NCBI GenBank assembly: GCA_964633955.1
Contig: CAZWIA010000039.1
Span: 1 to 6,792 of the forward strand
Direction of reading: 5' to 3'
Origin: JAQBQQ01 sp964633955
GTDB lineage: Bacteria; Patescibacteriota; Gracilibacteria; Peribacterales; Peribacteraceae
Length of the DNA: 6,792 nucleotides
Below are positions 4,772-6,792 of the stretch, piece after piece. The notes under the pieces are model-generated. The model saw only the letters and a program-made list of their open reading frames with translations, did not search any database and had not been told where the DNA came from. The stretch's first letter is position 1, and each line of letters begins with the position of its first letter. The position numbers were made by a program, and so were the translations under genes.

Positions 4772-4871
4772 NNNNNNNNNNNNNNNNNNNNNNNNNNNNN
4801 NNNNNNNNNNNNNNNNNNNNNNNNNNNNNNNNNNNNNNNNNNNNNNNNNNNNNNNNNNNNNNNNNNNNNNN
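4772..4871. other. Assembly gap (100 N)
   Basis: Exactly 100 undetermined bases, the usual placeholder for a scaffold gap of unknown size. It begins inside the ACCACTC repeat and ends 2 bp before the ruvB stop codon. The repeat is the probable cause of the break. Any gene, terminator or further repeat in the gap is invisible here. Confidence 0.98.
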
Positions 4872-4873
4872 CC

Positions 4874-5920
4874 TCAGAACATCCTCCCCTGCTCCCCCGC
4901 CTGCTCCGGCACCTTCACCCCCACCTTCCCGTACGCCTTGGGCGTGGCCACGCGGCCCTTGGGCGTCCGCTGCAGGTAACCCTGCTGGAGGAGATAGGGT
5001 TCGTACACGTCCTCAATCGTCTCCTCCTCATCCGCCAGAATGGCGGCGAGCGTGGAAAGGCCCACCGGTCCGCCGGAAAAATTGGTGACGATCGTTTCCA
5101 GGAGCTTCCGGTCCACCGCGTCCAGCCCTTCTTGGTCGATCTCCAACGCCCGGAGCGTCCGCTCCACCACCGCCGTATCGATCGCCAGGAGCCCGCCCGC
5201 ATGCGCCCAGTCCCGCACGGAGCGCACCAGCCGGTTGGCGATGCGCGGCGTGGCCCGGCTGCAGCGGGCCACGAGCTCCGCGGCCTCACGGTCCATGGAG
5301 ATCTGGAGGATCCCCGCCGTTCGCTCCACGATGGCCCGCATCTCCTCCGCCGTGTAGAAGTCCAACTTGAAGTGGTGGATGAAGCGGTCCCTGAGCGGTG
5401 CGCTCATGGAGCCGGCCTTGGTGGTAGCGCCAAGCAGCGTGAACGGCTTGAGCCCCAGCCGCATGGACCGTGCCGTGGGCCCCTTGCCGATCACCAGGTC
5501 CAGCGCGTAATCCTCCATTGCGCCGTAGAGGACTTCCTCCACCACGGGGCGCAGGCGGTGGATTTCATCGATGAACAGAACGTCCCCCTGCTGCAAATTG
5601 GTCAGCACGGAAGCCAGGTCTCCAGGCTTCTCCAGGGCTGGCCCGCTGGTGATGCGGATCTGCGCGCCCATCTCCCGCGCCAGGATGTGAGCGAGCGTGG
5701 TCTTGCCCAGTCCCGGCGGGCCGTGGAGCAGAGTGTGGCCCAGGGGCTCGCCGCGGCTCCGGGCCGCCCGCACGTGGGTTGTGAGGTGCTCCTTGATGCG
5801 CGTCTGGCCCACGTACTCCTCAAACGTCCGCGGCCGCAGGGTGAATTCCGCCTCCACGTTCTCCCCCGCCGCCTCCTGCGGCGTGAGGGCTGCTTCCCGG
5901 CGGGTGCGCGTAGTGACCAT
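4874..5920 (-). CDS. ruvB: Holliday junction branch migration helicase RuvB
   Basis: The 348-residue product is full-length RuvB, the AAA+ motor that with RuvA drives branch migration of Holliday junctions in recombinational repair. Motifs in order: FEEYVGQ (33-39), Walker A GPPGLGKT (67-74), Walker B LFIDEIH (115-121), sensor 1 LLGATTKAG (162-170) and arginine-finger region PLRDRF (175-180). Then come sensor 2 ATPRIANRL (223-231) and a C-terminal winged helix (about 275-335) with GGPVGLSTLAAILADEEETI. The frame is open upstream to 6310, but the ATG at 5920-5918 gives the family's length and N-terminus. An extended -10 box ends 6 nt before it, so the mRNA is probably leaderless. The region after the arginine finger (IHHFKLDFY) differs from the usual GIVQRLEFY. 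No ruvA or ruvC adjoins. The stop lies 2 bp from the gap. Confidence 0.97.
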   Translation of the reverse strand: MVTTRTRREAALTPQEAAGENVEAEFTLRPRTFEEYVGQTRIKEHLTTHVRAARSRGEPLGHTLLHGPPGLGKTTLAHILAREMGAQIRITSGPALEKPGDLASVLTNLQQGDVLFIDEIHRLRPVVEEVLYGAMEDYALDLVIGKGPTARSMRLGLKPFTLLGATTKAGSMSAPLRDRFIHHFKLDFYTAEEMRAIVERTAGILQISMDREAAELVARCSRATPRIANRLVRSVRDWAHAGGLLAIDTAVVERTLRALEIDQEGLDAVDRKLLETIVTNFSGGPVGLSTLAAILADEEETIEDVYEPYLLQQGYLQRTPKGRVATPKAYGKVGVKVPEQAGEQGRMF

Positions 5921-5926
5921 GGCCGG

Positions 5927-5935
5927 AGCATAGCA
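5927..5935 (-). promoter_or_regulatory. Extended -10 promoter of ruvB, leaderless
   Basis: On the minus strand TGC-TATGCT (hexamer 5932-5927) is followed by six bases (CCGGCC) and the ruvB ATG at 5920-5918, so initiation should fall on the start codon. The arrangement is the same as before the gene at 1-87. No Shine-Dalgarno is present. Confidence 0.55.
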
Positions 5936-6032
5936 GATGCAGCGCGGAAGGAGGATCCATCGGCACAGGAGATTCCTCTGTTTCCCCCGCTTCCGTTCCG
6001 ACTGACAATGGAAGCCTGCGGATGGACACGAG

Positions 6033-6038
6033 TACACT
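6033..6038 (+). promoter_or_regulatory. -10 box of the small exported-protein gene, leaderless
   Basis: TACACT is followed by exactly six bases and the ATG at 6045. A CTGACA at 6002-6007 resembles a -35 box but lies 25 bp away, too far for normal spacing. This promoter is back-to-back with that of ruvB in a 124-bp intergenic region. Confidence 0.5.
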
Positions 6039-6044
6039 GGCGCC

Positions 6045-6614
6045 ATGTTCCGTGCAGCCAACATCCTTACCGGCACCGTCTTCACGCTGCTCCTCACGGG
6101 ACTGGCCGGGGCTGATCTCCTCTTCCTCAGAGAACCTCTCTTTCTCCCGGCAGCGCTGCGACCGCAGACGCCCGGCCAGGGCATAGGACGGCAGCAGAGC
6201 CCGGTGGTGGGCACAGTCCTTGCCGAGCAGGGCATCACTACCCAGTCATCAGACCGCCAGAGCCTGCTTGAGCGGACGCTCCAGGGCCAGGAGCCCGTAA
6301 CTACAGCCATCCTGCTTCAATACGGCGACCGGCTGGGACTCCTGTCTTGGGTGGAATCCCCCCGCTCCAAGCTCCTCTTCTCCGCCCTGCGGGAAGCCCT
6401 CCTGCCAGCCCTCTCTCCGGGCGTCCAGGACCTGCGGGACCAGCGCTTGACGCCGCCGGACCGCCCCCCCCGGACGGAACTCACGTTCCTGGATCCGGCC
6501 CTCAGCAGTGAGCGCATCACCCTCATCCGCGTCCGCGACCGGATCTACGAACTCCACACGGCGGAAGGGAAGGAGCAGGCCATGGAGCCGCTGATCGATC
6601 TACTGACGAAGTGA
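6045..6614 (+). CDS. Hypothetical exported or membrane-anchored protein, 189 aa
   Basis: I do not recognise the family. The N-terminus (FRAANILTGTVFTLLLTGLA, residues 2-21, with hydrophobic residues continuing to about 28) is a signal peptide or single membrane anchor. There is no lipobox cysteine. The rest is predicted soluble and leucine-rich (SPRSKLLFSALREALLPALS, 105-124), with a proline/arginine-rich stretch (LTPPDRPPRTEL, 135-146). It ends in a charged RIYELHTAEGKEQAM region. R140-P141-P142 is encoded over a run of eight C (6464-6471). The ATG is chosen because TACACT ends 6 nt upstream. The gene is divergent from ruvB and 126 bp before rplK. Confidence 0.7.
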   Translation: MFRAANILTGTVFTLLLTGLAGADLLFLREPLFLPAALRPQTPGQGIGRQQSPVVGTVLAEQGITTQSSDRQSLLERTLQGQEPVTTAILLQYGDRLGLLSWVESPRSKLLFSALREALLPALSPGVQDLRDQRLTPPDRPPRTELTFLDPALSSERITLIRVRDRIYELHTAEGKEQAMEPLIDLLTK

Positions 6615-6657
6615 GCCCCACCAAGGAGGAAACGGCGAGACCAGAGGATCCGTTCTC

Positions 6658-6693
6658 CCTGTATTTCCTCCATTGCCCGTATTTCCTCGATTG
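6658..6693. repeat. Two tandem 18-bp units upstream of rplK
   Basis: CCTGTATTTCCTCCATTG (6658-6675) is followed directly by CCCGTATTTCCTCGATTG (6676-6693), 16 of 18 identical. They are flanked by copies of GATCCGTT at 6648-6655 and 6697-6704. A related CCCGTACATTTCC overlaps the rplK -10 box. The position just upstream of the -35 box suggests a duplicated regulatory site, but no function is shown. Confidence 0.6.
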
Positions 6694-6702
6694 AAAGATC
6701 CG

Positions 6703-6731
6703 TTGACCCCCCGGCTGTTTCCCCGTACATT
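6703..6731 (+). promoter_or_regulatory. Promoter of rplK
   Basis: TTGACC (6703-6708) and TACATT (6726-6731) are separated by 17 bp, each one or two changes from consensus. Initiation near 6738 would leave a leader of only about 3 nt before the ATG at 6741, so the transcript is near-leaderless. A perfect AAGGAGG at 6623-6629 is too far upstream to serve this start. Confidence 0.6.
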
Positions 6732-6740
6732 TCCCCCGCT

Positions 6741-6792
6741 ATGGCAAAGACCGTCAAGAAAGTAGTCAAAGTGATGGCCAAGGGCGGAGCGG
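6741..6792 (+). CDS. rplK: Ribosomal protein L11, N-terminal fragment
   Basis: Seventeen codons are visible before the window ends: MAKTVKKVVKVMAKGGA. This matches the start of bacterial L11 (MAKKVxKVxKLxxxAGxA pattern). L11 binds 23S rRNA and the GTPase-associated centre of the large ribosomal subunit, together with L10 and the L7/L12 stalk. The call rests on this short N-terminus plus a strong dedicated promoter. The usual upstream neighbours secE and nusG are absent; a small unknown gene and divergent ruvB precede it. The downstream genes, normally beginning with rplA, are out of view. Confidence 0.75.
   Translation, partial: MAKTVKKVVKVMAKGGA

Noticed and set aside
4710..4871. Considered a CRISPR array because of the tandem repeats.
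   Set aside because: The unit is 7 bp with no spacers; it is a simple tandem repeat.
4664..6115. A long plus-strand open frame starting right after the glycosyltransferase stop.
   Set aside because: It runs through the heptamer repeat and the 100 Ns and then antisense to ruvB. Its translation there is low-complexity shadow sequence.
5921..6310. In-frame N-terminal extension of ruvB to the ATG at 6310.
   Set aside because: It would overlap the divergent gene at 6045, has no family similarity, and the ATG at 5920 has normal RuvB length and a well-placed -10 box.
6623..6629. A perfect Shine-Dalgarno-like AAGGAGG after the gene at 6045.
   Set aside because: No start codon follows at usable distance; the rplK ATG is more than 100 bp away.
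6545..6781. Minus-strand 78-codon frame over the rplK promoter.
   Set aside because: It is antisense to the gene end at 6614, the promoter and the rplK start, with no promoter of its own that I can see.

Overview
The window is bacterial, G+C-rich (roughly 60% by eye) and mostly housekeeping. It holds four tRNA genes, nine protein genes (two cut by the window edges), two heptanucleotide tandem repeats and a 100-N assembly gap. TGA is used as an ordinary stop codon and all four tRNAs encode their CCA end. Most protein genes lack a Shine-Dalgarno sequence and instead carry a -10 hexamer ending 6-9 nt before the ATG. The rplK start is preceded by unrelated genes rather than by nusG. Together with several small unrecognised membrane proteins this fits an uncultured candidate-phylum bacterium (Patescibacteria/CPR, perhaps Peribacteria-like), but that placement is a low-confidence inference.

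Layout. On the minus strand, positions 1-87 are the N-terminus of an unknown membrane-anchored protein with its own promoter. Next come a small unknown gene (293-589) and two tRNA-Gly genes, CCC at 708-781 and GCC at 883-959, separated by a hairpin-rich spacer. A perfect-consensus sigma70-type promoter starts immediately after the CCA of tRNA-Gly(CCC) and points into the small gene. On the plus strand, a GlsB/YeaQ-type small membrane protein (1121-1372) ends before a strong hairpin. A structured gene-free spacer follows, then tRNA-Lys(TTT), a GIY-YIG nuclease-domain protein overlapping a TatD-family hydrolase by ATGA, and tRNA-Arg(CCG) 9 nt downstream. Then come a six-helix membrane protein of unknown family and a GT4 glycosyltransferase.

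The glycosyltransferase carries a 7-bp tandem repeat inside its reading frame. Just past its stop a second 7-bp tandem repeat runs into the assembly gap. Beyond the gap lies ruvB on the minus strand, convergent with the glycosyltransferase. It is divergent from a small exported or anchored unknown protein (6045-6614). The window ends in the first 17 codons of ribosomal protein L11 (rplK), preceded by a -35/-10 promoter and two near-identical 18-bp units.

I see no mobile element, CRISPR array or defence system. The two notable signals are a repeated leaderless-promoter architecture (the -10 box sits exactly 6 nt before the ATG in four genes) and the heptamer repeats. A one-unit change in the repeat inside the glycosyltransferase would switch its frame.
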